The notes under the pieces are model-generated. The model had not been told where the DNA came from and made no database searches. It saw nothing but the letters and a program-made list of their open reading frames with translations. A stretch of 64,000 bases of DNA, taken from positions 1,508,001 to 1,572,000 of the forward strand of contig WJXW01000012.1 of assembly GCA_015832175.1 (NCBI GenBank). Reading direction: 5' to 3'. The translations under genes and the position numbers were made by a program. The stretch is from Paraphaeosphaeria minitans (Eukaryota > Ascomycota > Dothideomycetes > Pleosporales > Didymosphaeriaceae). Below are positions 10,648-21,924 of this stretch, piece by piece (positions within the stretch are counted from its first letter, which is position 1; every line of letters starts with the position of its first letter).

Positions 10648-11218
10648 AGATGCAAGTGACGCGTGCGTGACATGGCGGCAGACTACGAAGTAGGTAGATG
10701 AAGCTAGCTGCTAGGTACCGGTGGCTAAGTAGGAGCGACGATTGGTCACCTGACACGACCGCGCCCACGGTCTCTTTTCATCTTCCATGAATGCAGTCGG
10801 CCTCGATCCCGATGGCTCCACCCGTAACTCCGGTGACGATGTGCCAGGCGTGCTCCAGGGAGACTACCCGGGTACGATGTACAAAGCAAAACACCATGGT
10901 TCTGTCTCGGCCGAGCGAGGGCATGCCGCGCACTCAGCCTGGCACGGGCCGGATGGAGCGGACAAGATGCACAGAGTAGAAGAAGATATAAACAGAGAGA
11001 AGAGCAGTTGCCGAGGTAGTAAAGATATGAGCAGAGAGAAGAGCAGTTGCAGAGGTAGTAAAGATATAAACAGAGAGAAGAGCAGTTGCAGAGGTAGTAA
11101 AGATATAAACAGAGAGAAGAGCAGTTCCAGAGGTAGTAAAGATATAATCAGAGAGAAGAGCAGTTCCAGAGGCAGTACCTAGAGACGGAAGACGCAGCCT
11201 GTACGGTACCTACCCGTC
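10648..11218. promoter_or_regulatory. decarboxylase promoter region with CGGCCG site and minisatellite
   Basis: The region holds TCTCGGCCGAGC (palindrome 10908-10913) and, immediately before the start codon, the 39-bp minisatellite described separately. I see no other gene. Confidence 0.45.
10984..11178. repeat. 39-bp minisatellite, five copies
   Basis: Five consecutive 39-bp units start at 10984, 11023, 11062, 11101 and 11140, differing by a few bases each. The unit begins AGATATAAACAGAGAGAAGA. The array ends about 40 bp before the decarboxylase ATG, so it is in the 5' UTR or core promoter. Because 39 is a multiple of three, one frame stays open through it; I regard that frame as incidental. 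Confidence 0.9.
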
Positions 11219-12450
11219 ATGGATTCAGCCACCAGTCCAGTCGCAGACACGGCGCAGGGCATCGACGTCCACCACCACTTCATCCCAGAATGCTATGCAA
11301 AAGGTAGGTAGTCATGGCGGTGCAGCGAGAACAGTGACCCCTTCTTCTCCCCCATCTCCCACCGCACTGCTGGCCATCTCCCACCGCACTGCTGGCCATC
11401 TCCCACCGCACTGCTGGCCATCTCCCACCGCACTGCTGGCCATCTCCCACCGCACTGCTGGCCATCTCCCACCGCACTGCTGGCCATCTCCCACCGCACC
11501 GCTGACCAGCCACGGCAGCCCTCGACGAAGCCGGCGGCGACCCCTCGGGCTGGAAGCTCCCCAACTGGTCCGTCGCCGCCTCTAAAGGCCTCATGCAAAC
11601 CCACGGCATCCGCACCAGCATCCTCTCTCTGACGGCGCCCGGCTGCTCCATCCTCCAAGGCGCCCCCGCCGCCGCCCTCGCGCGCGCCGTCAACGAAGAA
11701 GCCCACGCCCTCCGCACCGCCCACCCCACCACCTTCGGCTTCTTCGCCGCACTGCCGCCCCTCGAAGCCAACGCCGAAGCCGACGACGGACGCGATGATG
11801 TCGCCGCCGCCGCCGTCGCCGAGCTCGAGCACGCCCTCGACGTCCTCGACGCAGACGGCGTGACGCTGTACACCCGCTACGGCCCGGGCCCGCGATACCT
11901 AGGCCACGCCGACATGCGCCCCGTCTGGGCCGCCCTGAACGCCCGCAAAGCCCTCGTCTTCGTGCACCCGACGCACGCCGCCGACACGCGGCCCGTCAAC
12001 GCCGCGCTCCCGCAGCCCGTCGTCGACTACCCGCACGAGACGACGCGCGCCGCCGTCGACATGATCGCGTCCGGCGTGCCGCGCGACTTCCCCGACGTGC
12101 GCATCATCCTGTCGCACGCCGGCGGCACGCTGCCGTTCCTCGCCGCGCGCGCCGCCCACCTGCTCGCCGACACGGCGCTGACGACGCTGAGCGCCGCCGA
12201 CTTCCTCGAGCACGCGAGGGGCTTCTATTTCGACACGGCGCTGTCTGGGAACGACCTGTCGCTGCCGCTGCTGCTCGACTTTGCCCGGCCGGGTCACGTG
12301 CTGTTCGGGAGCGACTTCCCGTATGCGCCCGCGACGACGGTTGCGACCAACACCGTTGCTGGCGCCAAGGTGCTGGCCGCGAGGGAGGGCCAGGAGGGCG
12401 TGCATCTGGCGGCCAATGCCTTGCGCTTGCTGCCGAGGCTGGGGAGGTAG
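11219..12450 (+). CDS. amidohydrolase-family (ACMSD-like) 6-methylsalicylate decarboxylase
   Basis: Exons 11219-11303 and 11519-12450 give 338 aa. The N-terminal IDVHHHFIPE carries the metal-binding H-x-H motif of the amidohydrolase-2 family. IILSHAGGTLPFLAAR holds the downstream metal His, and LFGSDFPYAP supplies the catalytic Asp near the C-terminus. In the patulin and yanuthone pathways such enzymes decarboxylate 6-methylsalicylic acid to m-cresol, and a 6-MSA synthase lies 15 kb away in this cluster. The single 215-bp intron is unusually long for this locus because it contains a 22-bp minisatellite. Exon 2 is markedly GC-rich at third positions. The function is a confident family and context inference. 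Confidence 0.92.
11352..11505. repeat. 22-bp minisatellite inside the decarboxylase intron (seven copies)
   Basis: Seven head-to-tail 22-bp units (CCATCTCCCACCGCACTGCTGG) fill most of the intron 11304-11518. Only the last unit differs, reading CCGCTGACC where the others read CTGCTGGCC. That variant matches a fungal branch point and lies just upstream of the acceptor. Confidence 0.95.
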
Positions 12451-12750
12451 GGATACGGTAGAGGATGGTTGTCGAATGCTGTAGACCACCTAGGTGGAGG
12501 GTGGTTGTCGAATGCTGTAGACTAGCTAGGTAGCACTGCAGTCATGTATGCAACACGAATGTAATGACAAACTTGTCGAATCATGCATCTATTCCCACTC
12601 CCCGCTAGACTACCACCGCTCCAACCACGCAAGCTTCAACACTGCAGAAAATTCCTTCACTTCACTTCGCTTCACTTCGCTTCAACTCGCCAAGCGAACC
12701 ACGCAAAAGCGACGATACCTGCACACCTTCTAGCCCCCATCCTCCATCCT
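12451..12750. other. convergent intergenic spacer, no gene
   Basis: This is the spacer between the decarboxylase stop and the convergent regulator stop. It contains a short imperfect direct repeat (GAGGGTGGTTGTCGAATGCT type, ~12462-12530) and a CTTCA-rich tract near 12655-12690. Confidence 0.5.
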
Positions 12751-14132
12751 TCATCCCCGCCCCATCACCCCCCTCAGCCTCTCCTCCAACCTCTCCACAA
12801 CCAACCCTCTCACCTCGCCCTTCCCCCTCACCCTCACAAGCACCAGCACCCGCTCCAGCCTCTGCAGCTGCACCCCCACCAACCCATCCATGACACCCGC
12901 CCACTCCCGCCTCGACTCCACCTTGTACGCGCCAAACCTGAGCCCGCGCTCGCTCAGCGGCTCGTCGCCCACCAGAAGCAGCGGGACCTCCATGTCCACG
13001 TCCTCCTCCCCGGCGCTGTGCGGCAGGGGCCGCAACGCAGCCCGCAGCCGCCCCAGACTAGCGAGCAGGTCATCGGCGACGACGAGCGCCGTGAGCGCCG
13101 CGGCGGGCGCCGCGCTGCAGGTACCGCAGCGGAGGACGGCGTCCAAGGCGGTGAGGGTGGCTTTGTTGGCTGCGAGGGCGGCTTCGAGGGTGGGTGGGGC
13201 GAGGAGCGCGGGGAGCGCGGGGGTGGCGTGCAAGGCTGTGAGAGCCGAGGTGAGGTGGGGGCAGCGGGCGGGGAGGGCAAGGGAAAGGGGCTTTGAGGGC
13301 TCCATGTCCGTGATGGAGAAGTCGAGGAGGGGAGAGGTCGGTGTGAAGGGTGAGAAGTAGGTGTCGAGGTCGTACGTGGACGAAGGGGTGGAGAGGTCGT
13401 GCGCGCGTACTGCCGGACGTTAATATATGGATGTGGTGAAGGGGACATGGGTGAGCGACTTACTCAACGCCGGCACGCCGTCGCTGGTGTCACTTTCCAG
13501 GGAGAAACAATCCGTAGCCTCGAGCAACACCATCTCGCCCCCGTCCATGCCCACATCGGGACTCCCCTCGAACAAAGAGCTAAACTCGCACATCGCGTGC
13601 TCCTGCTCCTCAGCGGTGGCGGGGAAAGTATGCCCATGGTCGTTCTCGCCGGCAGACGCAAGGGCGTGAATCGGACTCTCGAGCGCCATGCTGCTCACGC
13701 TCTCTGTCGCCGCCGCAGTCCACTTTCTCGCCTCATGTTCTTTCCCTACTCTCGGACTCATGCTATCTTTCCTCGCCCGCGCCTCCTTGCACACAGCAGA
13801 CGCTTTTCGCTTCGCCGGCGAGGCGGGTTTGCGCTCGGGATACGTGCACTTGTTGACACCCTCAGAGCAGCAGCGTACGCAGGCGGGGCGGTCCCCACTG
13901 CACCTCAGCTACACCATCACAGTTAGCTGATCAGTTTGAAACACTAAACGCGGCACGCAGGCACTATGGAACTTACTTTTCTCCGCTTGCAATGCACACA
14001 CGCGGCATGCTGGTACAGTGCATCGCCCCTTTTCAACGGGCCCTTGCCCACGTCCTCCATGCTGTCCTTCAGACGAAGCGTCGTAAACATGATCAAGACC
14101 AACGGCGCTTTGGCATCGAAACTGTTTGCCAC
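12751..14132 (-). CDS. Zn2Cys6 transcription factor, AflR-like
   Basis: Exons 14132-13977, 13908-13464 and 13409-12751 give up to 419 aa. The zinc cluster is split by the first intron: CVHCKRRK in exon 1 joins LRCSGDRPACVRCC and NKCTYP in exon 2, giving the C-x2-C-x6-C pattern followed by the second half. A basic stretch (PERKPASPAKRKAS) follows. The C-terminal part has a CGTC pair and a Leu-rich helix (VADDLLASLGRL) like the AflR regulatory domain. The start is uncertain: the ATGs at 14132, 14090 and 14060 all precede the cluster. It is probably a pathway-specific activator. A CGGCCG site lies about 100 bp upstream of its start, so autoregulation is possible. Confidence 0.85.
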
Positions 14133-15155
14133 GAAAAAACCACCGTCGTCCCGAAACGGTTATACCCGATACAACCTCCACCGTGGTGATCGCTGCGTTG
14201 CACAAGGGACAGCCGCAGAACGTTTCGCTTATCGGCCGATACACGCACTTCGGGCAGGCGGCGCGGTGCGGTCTGGCTTTGTCCTTCTGCAGGGCCTAGG
14301 GCTGACCGGCTGCGCGCGAGAGCGCCATGGTATGGGTGGGGGCTGACCGCCTCTACGGGTGAGAGACGTTCTGGGGAGTAATGTCAGCTGTATGCCGACT
14401 CCGTGCTGAGCTCAAGTGCCGTGGCGTGCTACGGTGGCCCGTCAGCGAGTGGAGTTCTTTCGCACGGCCTGACGTGTTGGAGCCACTGGTCTGGTCTCTG
14501 CTTTGCAGGCACAATTTCAGGCTCTCAACATCGAATGCACTCAGCTTATGGTATGAAGACTCCGTATTTCGTATCATCTTGGCGAGATGGGAACATGCGC
14601 CAGGTGCGAACCCGGACTTGTATGTAATAGCTAGTAGAGATTATCCGTCCAATCGCACCTTATAAAAAGCCATCCGTGCGCCAGAGATGCATACCCGCCT
14701 GATATGGTAATCGTATCGTCGTTGAGTGAAATCATTTACTCCTGAAAAGGAACGAGAGAGCCTTGCGTAGTCTAAGGTGACGAGAATTGAAAAAGAGGTC
14801 CGAAGATATCGGACGAGCGACGATGCCTGCCTGTCGTGAGGACCACTAATTCGGGGTGCACCTGGTACCGCAAGGCTGGATCGAGGGCCAATGCTAGGGT
14901 CGAAGCACCCGATGAACTCTGAAGCAGAACGCCAAGTATTTTTAATAAAGGGAGGGTGTGCATTCTTGGCGTGAGCACACTCTTGGGTCCAGCCGGGCAA
15001 ATGCAGGCATCTTGTTGCGTGTAGCGCTCTCCATAATGGAGCAATTCGAGCCGAGCCGAGCCCGCAGGTGCATGCTGGCTAGCAAAGCCCGATTACGCAT
15101 ACTAGACTCGATAAGCCTACTCAAAGTTGCAAGCTAGGCTGAGTGAGACTGCGTA
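14133..15155. promoter_or_regulatory. intergenic region with CGGCCG site upstream of the AflR-like gene
   Basis: TTATCGGCCGATAC (palindrome 14233-14238) lies 100 bp upstream of the regulator's outermost ATG. The rest, up to the stop of the second regulator, shows no convincing gene. Confidence 0.45.
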
Positions 15156-17521
15156 TCAAGTATCAGTCAGACCTTCCAGCTGTAGGAAGGAGGCCAGTTC
15201 TTGGTCCACCCCACCGAGATCCACAACGCTTGCTTGGTCTTTTTGCCACTGACTATCATCGAAGGAAGAGTTAAAGTCCGCAGAAAACCAAGAGAGGTCA
15301 GGATGCGGTCGCCAAGGCAACTGTTCCTTCAGCTCGTTCAAGATGGCCCAAAGATTCTGGCGCGTCGAGGACGTAGTGCCAGGAGGCTGTTGGTTTTGGG
15401 CTTGCTCGCTGTTGTAACACATGTCAAGGACTTCTTCGGCGAAGTGCTCGACCAAGTCAGCTTCGGCTGGACGTGAATCCTTCTGCAGATAGGCAAGCAA
15501 GATAAGGGTTTCTTCAAGGGGCTGCAGCCGGCTTAGTAACGCCCATTTGTATACGGCTGCAGCGGACCATCGAGTCAGACGGAGATAAATCTGGATGTAC
15601 TGGCAGCAAAGGCGCACCAGCCTACATGAAGAACTTGGTCAGCCTGTGGAAGAAGTCATTGGCCGGAAGGACGGCACTTACGTTTTCCACAAGGTCGCCT
15701 GCCGTTGGCCGGTGAAATCGTGGAGGAAGCGTTTCTGTAGAAGTATCAAGGCTCTCAGATAAAGCAGATGTAGGACCGAGCGAGCCCAGAAGTTGAAGAC
15801 GGTGGTAGTACTAGCGTCGTCCTTGTAGAGTGTGCCGTGGGTAACAGGCGCTGCTGTCGCTTGAAAGGACGATACCAGGCCCTTCTCAGGAATGCCCTTG
15901 GCCGGCAGGCGTGCTGATATGGCGCGAATGCGGCTATGAAGTGAGGAGAGCATGTCATTAAGCTCGATCAAGTCTCGCTGGTTGGGTCGTTGGCGATCAT
16001 AGGCACGTATAATGATCTGGCGCATGGCGGATGCGATCTCAGCACGGCCAAGTGCAAACAGCAGGAAAGCCGAAGACTTGGGCGTGTTCTCACCGGCCAG
16101 CACGTTCTGATCTTCCAAGAACTCGATAGGCATGTGCGCGTCCGATGACCCTTCGACGCGAGCAGCCTGCAGTTCGGTGCCTGCAGCCACAGCCGATTGA
16201 ATGTCCAAATCTATCAGATGCCACCAGACACGCCGACCCAGCTCACTCTTGACGGATCCGAGGCCCTTCCTCGATGCCTCACGGTGCAGGCCGAGCTGCT
16301 GGGCAGCACGGATGCACGTGCAGACGATCTGCGCGCTCCGCAGCTGGTAGATATCCTCACGGCCCAGGCCACTCTGCACGATGAGTGCGGCGACCAGTGC
16401 ATCAAGCGTGGGTACCTCGGGAAAGCTGGTGGCCTTCATGGCACTCGTAAAAGCAACATAGAGGTTGTCACGAAAGGCTGGCGTGTCGGGCACTTTTGCC
16501 GAGGCGGGCGTACCTGCCGAAGCCACAGCACCGGCATACATGGCAGCCCAAAGAAGCGCGACGAAAGGGGCATCAGACGTGGATACAGCGAGCGGAATGA
16601 TGTTCTCCTGCTCGCCCAGCAGCTGCGTGGACAGCTGGCCGTAGCGTTTGGCCAGGGTTGGAGCGTGAACAAAGGGCAGCAGAGGATGCACACTGAGGAA
16701 GAAGCACTGCAGTAGCGCTCCGCAGACGTGTTTTGGCGGCAGGGTCAGATGGTCGCCCGCATTCATGGTGGACTTGCACCGATCTGCAGCGCTCTCGACG
16801 CGCAGGATGCGCTCGTAGACATCTTGCTGTTCGCAAGTCAGCCAGCACAACACAGCGGACACAGGGGGATACGCGCATCGCGGCTGACCAAGGCCCAGAA
16901 GGTGCGTTCGATGAAGAGCTTCGATCCGTCGTCCCGGGTGCTGATGTAGCCTTCGAAGGGTGAAGCTGGAAGCGGCGACGTGTCTCTGCGGTTGGGCAGA
17001 GCGTCCAGCGGGCAGGCAGGGTCGAGCTGGAAGGAATTGAGCGAGATACTGGGCGTGAGCAGGCCGAAGTCGAAGTGAGTGTCGAAGTCAAAGCCAAAGT
17101 CGAGCGTCGCGGCGTCCCACTGGAAGTCTAGGCCTGGTAGGCCTGCTTCAGGCGGGGTCCACCCCATCGCGGCAGGCTCCAATTCGGGGTCTGTAACGGG
17201 AGAGGCATTGTCGCCGCGGCTGGACCCGTGGGAATCGTGCGAGTTGTCGAGTTGGTGCTGGTGCTGGTGCTGGTGCTGGTGCTGGTGTGGGTGTGGGTGT
17301 GGGTGCTGGTGCTGGTGCTGGTGCGGGTGTGTCTTGCGTTTCTTGGCGGCAGCCTGCTCTGCCTCGCTCTGGTCGTAGACGCACTCGTCACCCAGACGCA
17401 CGCAGTTTGCACAGGCCGGACGCTGCTTCTCGCACTTGATCTTCCGGCGGCGGCATGCTAAGCAACTCAGCGAAGGCCTGTTGCGCACGATCTTTCGGTG
17501 GGCCATGACTTGTTGCGGCAC
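15156..17521 (-). CDS. Zn2Cys6 transcription factor with fungal_trans domain and His/Gln repeat
   Basis: Exons 17521-16873, 16822-15682 and 15621-15156 give 751 aa. The zinc cluster CLACRRRKIKCEKQRPAC...CVRLGDEC is at residues ~20-48. A low-complexity HPHQHQ tract from a hexanucleotide repeat is at ~65-90, and an acidic and aromatic region (DFGFDFDTHFDFG) follows. The middle homology region starts around residue 240 (LQCFFLSVHPLLPFVH) and contains the LARRVWWHLIDLD-like block of PF04082 as GRRVWWHLIDLD. A second start at 17506 (MAHRK) is possible. It is the larger of two regulators in the cluster, and its layout resembles the single regulator of yanuthone-type clusters. Which of the two drives the pathway cannot be told from sequence. 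Confidence 0.9.
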
Positions 17522-18212
17522 ATGTGGTGGTGTGGCTCCACGGTGGGTAGACGCGTTTATTAGCCAGAGCCGTGCCTGCGCGGCACGTGCAATCAGGCAA
17601 TCTCCAAGTACGCACCAAGTACGGTGTGGTAAGCAGGGCAGTGTCTACTTCCTCTCCCCACTGGTCAAGCTGACTCTTGACCGTGCTACCGTAAGCCTAG
17701 GTTGATCCACGTCTCGGAACCCACCTCCGTAGGAGTCTGCTCTGCTCTCATCCGGCCAAATCCACCAGCAACGTTATCGTCGCCGTTCAAACCGTGGCTT
17801 GCCCTGCAGAATCCTTCCGCTAGAATCTCACGACCTCCAAGCATTTGGGCGCTCACGGCCCGAACCAGGCGCCCTCCTGCACCTATGCTAGGCCAAGTGC
17901 GGTGCGTCGCATGTCGATTGTTGGCTGGATGGATGCAGCCTGAGACTGTTACATGCACTCAGCTGAACGGCTCTCAGCAAGACATCATGTCGCTGCATTG
18001 CATTACTCGCAACGAAATCCGCTCCATTGTTATTAGTTACAAGCAGGGAAAGCTTTCCAGACCCCGACCAGCCATGCCACGCCCTATGTCCGCCCACGGT
18101 ATACATGACAAGGATGCGGGTGCGTTCTTGGGGTGGCTTGGTGTTCGGTCGTGAGTACCGGCTGATTACCGTACCTAGGCAGGGTTCATGTCAATGTGGG
18201 CGCCTCAGCCCG
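17522..18212. other. intergenic, no gene seen
   Basis: About 0.7 kb separates the second regulator's start from the P450 stop. It holds promoter sequence for the regulator and 3' sequence for the P450. No motif or RNA gene is recognised. Confidence 0.4.
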
Positions 18213-20036
18213 TCAGCCCGCACGCCGCTTTGGTACCACGACGAGTTCACCATGGAACTCTGGTACTACCATGTCGTCCCAAGCCATGTCTGCCGGGGTC
18301 GTGCCCGCCAGTTGGAAGTCGAACCGGCGGATCAGGTAGCCTATGGCCATGTACATTTCCATGTACGCGAGACTAAACGGCGGTCAGTACGTGCATGGAG
18401 GAAAGCTAGTCCACCCCGTGGAGGCTGGCGAGACTGACTTGATGCCCAGACATGATCGACTGCCGCGCGAAAAAGCCACCATGAAGCGGCTCAAACGTGC
18501 CACTTCTTCCGGTGCCTGCAACCAACGCTCGGGGTCAAAAGTGCGCGGCTTCTCGAAGATGGACTCGTTGTAGTGTATGTGGTAGATGGACATGCCGATT
18601 CGCGTGTTTGCAGGAACAACACGACCATCTGGAAGCGTCACACCACCAGAGGGCACCAGCCGGGGAGTACGTGACGCCGCAGGCGAGGAATAGCGCAGCC
18701 CCTCCTTGATTACTGCCGTCTACAATCACGCAGTTAGCTTCACCATTCCAGGCCGCCACTTTGCCTCCAGGCTTACCAAGTACGGTAATCTCTCGAGTTC
18801 CGGATACGGCGCATGCGAGGTTGGCTCAGGTAGTACCGTCTTCAACTCCGCCAGCAGGCGCGCATGTATGGTAGGATTACTGATGATGTTGTACAGCGTC
18901 ACCATGTTGGCGATGCCAGTCGTGTCGTCACCTGCTGAAATGGTCGTTAATATCTCATCACGCAGTCCCTGCTTGTCCGGCACCACGTAGCCTTTCTCTG
19001 GAATGGGGATCAGTAGACGCTCCATGATGGTGGGGAACGACGGCAGTTTGCCCGCTGCCTTTTGTTCTAGAAAGTCGTCGATGCGATGTGTGGCAAACTG
19101 CTCAAGCTCATGGCCCATGGCGATGGAGCGCGACATGCGGTGCGTTAGCCAGCGTGGCAGACTGTGCAATAGACGGACAAAGGGAAACGCCTTGATGATG
19201 TGCAGGCTCGGCAAATATTGCTTGAATACCTGCACGGGCAACGACTTGAACTCGGGGTCATCCAAGGCACCCAAGGACTTGCCAAAAGCAAACTGAGAGA
19301 CCATGTCTGAAACCATGGTGTTAGTCTTATACGCGACGCACCGCACCGCAGATGACTCACCCATGGCTAGCGACTTGAGTGCCCACTCCATCGAGACAGG
19401 TTTTCCGGCATAGTAGAACTCGTCAAAGCGACGACAGCAGTGATTGACGTGCTCCATCAGCATCGGTTCGAGTGCGTGCATGTTCTTTTTCGCAAACAGC
19501 GGCTCAAGTGGTGCTTTGCGCTGTTTGTGTCGAATCGGGTCGCTCTCAGCCAGCGTGCTCGTAGGCGCCCCGAGCACCTTGTGCATGGAAGGGTCCTTGT
19601 AGAATCTACTATTTGGAAAGTAGAGCTTGTGGTAGAACTGAGGATCATACACATGGATCTCATTGGGACCCATACGCAGGGCAGGACCTGCAAGCGAACG
19701 TTAGCTGAACCGATAGGTACGCAACGTTTCGTGCGACAACGAACCCAGTCTCTTGTGCATCTCTTCCAATTTAAAGAGCGTCTGGCCCTTTCGGCCAGGC
19801 CGCGTTCCAATGTTCCAATAAGCCTCCCAGCTAGCGGGCGGGCGTCAGCAAAAGTGGGCGTTTTGTGGCTTACACATTACTTACTATTCGCCAAGGGCAG
19901 CCCATTTCGAGCCAGGGAAAATTGCCAGGGGGCTGAGGTAGATGAGATAGACTGCCCTTGCTGCGTGCCAGCACATATACACGCCCACAGCTGTAAGCCA
20001 TGGGTGGGCGAACACGGTTTGAACAATGACTTCCAT
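18213..20036 (-). CDS. cytochrome P450 (tailoring hydroxylase)
   Basis: Six exons (20036-19885, 19830-19745, 19687-19361, 19306-18777, 18719-18439 and 18372-18213) give 511 aa. An N-terminal hydrophobic anchor ([14 protein letters not shown]) comes first. The I-helix segment is [12 protein letters not shown], the K-helix E-x-x-R is KEGLRYS, the PERF-type motif is FDPERW, and the heme-binding loop is [15 protein letters not shown], split by the last intron. Start and stop fit the family length. In the yanuthone pathway one P450 acts on the ring (m-cresol) and a second hydroxylates later. This one, beside the acyltransferase gene, is the better candidate for the late hydroxylation that makes the hydroxyl to be acylated. 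That division of labour is inferred. Confidence 0.9.
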
Positions 20037-20250
20037 TGCTTCCGAACGGCTTGTATGTTTTTCTCATTCGATGAAAGGGTACATATAAGATGATCAGCTT
20101 CGAGAGTTGCCGTACTCGGCCGATACGCGCTCTCATCCATCTCACCAGGCGGGTGCGGGTCAGCCACGGCCGACAGTACTCGCACCGGTCCATAGTCGTC
20201 CAAGATTAGACCACCATGACCTGCACAAGGCTTGCCACAACCAATTTCGC
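20037..20250. promoter_or_regulatory. divergent promoter with CGGCCG palindrome
   Basis: CTCGGCCGATACG (palindrome 20117-20122) is centred between the P450 and acyltransferase start codons, only 214 bp apart. The same 11-base core TCGGCCGATAC occurs at 14232 and 23110. Confidence 0.55.
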
Positions 20251-21637
20251 ATGGCTGAACCAATGCTGGAGAATAACACGTTCCTCCCTCCTCTACCCGC
20301 AATGTCCAGTTATGCGTTTCCGCAGCTGGACTTCCAGGCCTGCCTGCTGCTCTCCTTCCTCACAGCTATTCTGGTGCCGTGCTTCCGTCGCGGCTCGGTA
20401 GCCCGCTCTGGAATGCTTCTGGTGCAGGTCTATTTCACCGTACAAGCGTACCTCACGCCAGTCAAGCCCACGGGAAACCTCGTCATGAGCTATCAATCCG
20501 GATTACTGCTCGGAAACCTGACCTTGCGCTACCTCGATCGTCTTTATCTTCACGTGCCAGAAGACGAATTTCGCCGTATCCATGAGGACGGCGTTGAAGA
20601 AAGGCCTGAAACCCTGTCAATGGGCCAGAAGCTAGGGTGGAGCGCCGAGTTGCTCATGACCACGCGCGGCGTCGGGTGGAATTGGCGCGTGAAAGGCACA
20701 CCAAAGGCCGTGAGTCGCAGACGTTCGGCCTTCGTCTTGGATCGGTTGCTGCGATGGGTTGCCATGTACGGGGGCATATTTCTTGCCGAGCGAGTGTGCG
20801 AAGGCATCCTGACCGAGTGGGCGCAGCTGCCGGAGGGCTTGGTCAAGAGCAGTCTTCTGGCAGTGACGCGAAACAGCATGTTTTTGTATGCTTGGATCGT
20901 GTTGGTGTTGGGTTTGACCATCTACACGCACTTTGCCATGCTCATGCTGCCGCTAGCGCTGCTGTGCGTTGGCTTCGGCTTCGGACCGATCCGCTGGCAA
21001 CAACCTGACGCCTGGCCGGCCACGTTCGGCTCGCTGGCTGAAGCTCACAGCCTGCGCCGGTTTTGGAGGTAAGAAGCCCCCGTGACCTGCTCATACCCTC
21101 GGCTGACAAACATTCAGTCACTGTTGGCACCAACAAGTCCGCCGCATCCTTGCGGTGCCCCCGATGTATGTGCTTGCCAGCCTCCCTAAGTCGTTGCGCT
21201 CATCGTCCCGGTTGCCCGCCCGTCTCTTCCGTCGCTATTTGAGCCTTCTCTTAGCCTTCTTGTTGTCCGGTGCGTTTCACAACGTCGGTCACTGGACGGT
21301 CCTGCGAGAGCGCCGTGGCTTGGGTGACCACGGTGCGCAGTTTAGTGTCTTCGGGGAGATGCCGTTCTTCGCAGGGCAGGCAGTCGGAATCATGGTTGAG
21401 GATCTGGTATACTACGTTATGGGTATCGACAGCCGTCGCAAAACGCTCCTCGGTTACATGGTCACAGCGGGCTGGTACGGGTGGACAAGGGTGCAGTTGA
21501 AGACGATGCCCATAGCAGCCACATTTGGCATCAGCGACGAGCGGGGGCCGCTCTTTGAGGTAGTGGAACTGCTACGGCTCGGTCTGGTGGCCATCCCTGG
21601 CAATTTCGTGAAAATGGGCATCGAACGGTGGACGTAG
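20251..21637 (+). CDS. wax-synthase-like membrane-bound O-acyltransferase
   Basis: Exons 20251-21068 and 21118-21637 give 445 aa. I chose ATG 20251 because the upstream frame runs through non-coding promoter; 20302 is an alternative. Many hydrophobic segments are present. Across the splice junction the sequence reads LRRFWSHCWHQQVRRI, the R-x-F-W-...-H-x-x-x-R block of the wax-synthase/MBOAT_2 domain, and FHNVGHW supplies the conserved His in a hydrophobic context. In the yanuthone pathway an enzyme of this type transfers a mevalonyl unit to a hydroxyl. Here an acylation of the cyclised meroterpenoid is expected, with the acyl donor unknown. It is divergent from the P450 and shares its promoter. 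Confidence 0.87.
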
Positions 21638-21924
21638 GAAGTTTGGAGCACTGATAGCAGTCCAGTCAAGGAGCTTTTCGCTGGTCTGTACACGCTAGTC
21701 GAATATAGTAGCAACTAGGCCTATTACCGCTGTCGTCGGTATCCACCAAGGCTGCTGAGTAATACAGGGTCAAGTGGGGCGGAGTCACAGCCGAGTTCGC
21801 TCCATTTCACCCTAGGAAACAGACAGTATATTATTGAGTATCAACGCCCTTGCAACCACAGACTTCTGGTATAGGACGCTGAGAGAAACCAAGGAAATTA
21901 GTAACTCCAAAAGTAGAATGGCCA

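Noticed and set aside
10787..11182. 131-aa frame over the 39-bp minisatellite
   Set aside because: It stays open only because the unit is a multiple of three. There is no domain, and it ends just before the well-supported decarboxylase start.
11280..11873. Long minus-strand frames with SSAVGDGQQCGG-type repeats
   Set aside because: They are antisense to the decarboxylase and created by the 22-bp intron minisatellite and high GC.
12583..13296. 237-aa plus-strand frame
   Set aside because: It is antisense to the AflR-like regulator, very Pro/His-rich, and has no motif.
14353..15124. Several 60-120 aa frames between the two regulators
   Set aside because: There are no motifs, no splice support and no coding-like composition.
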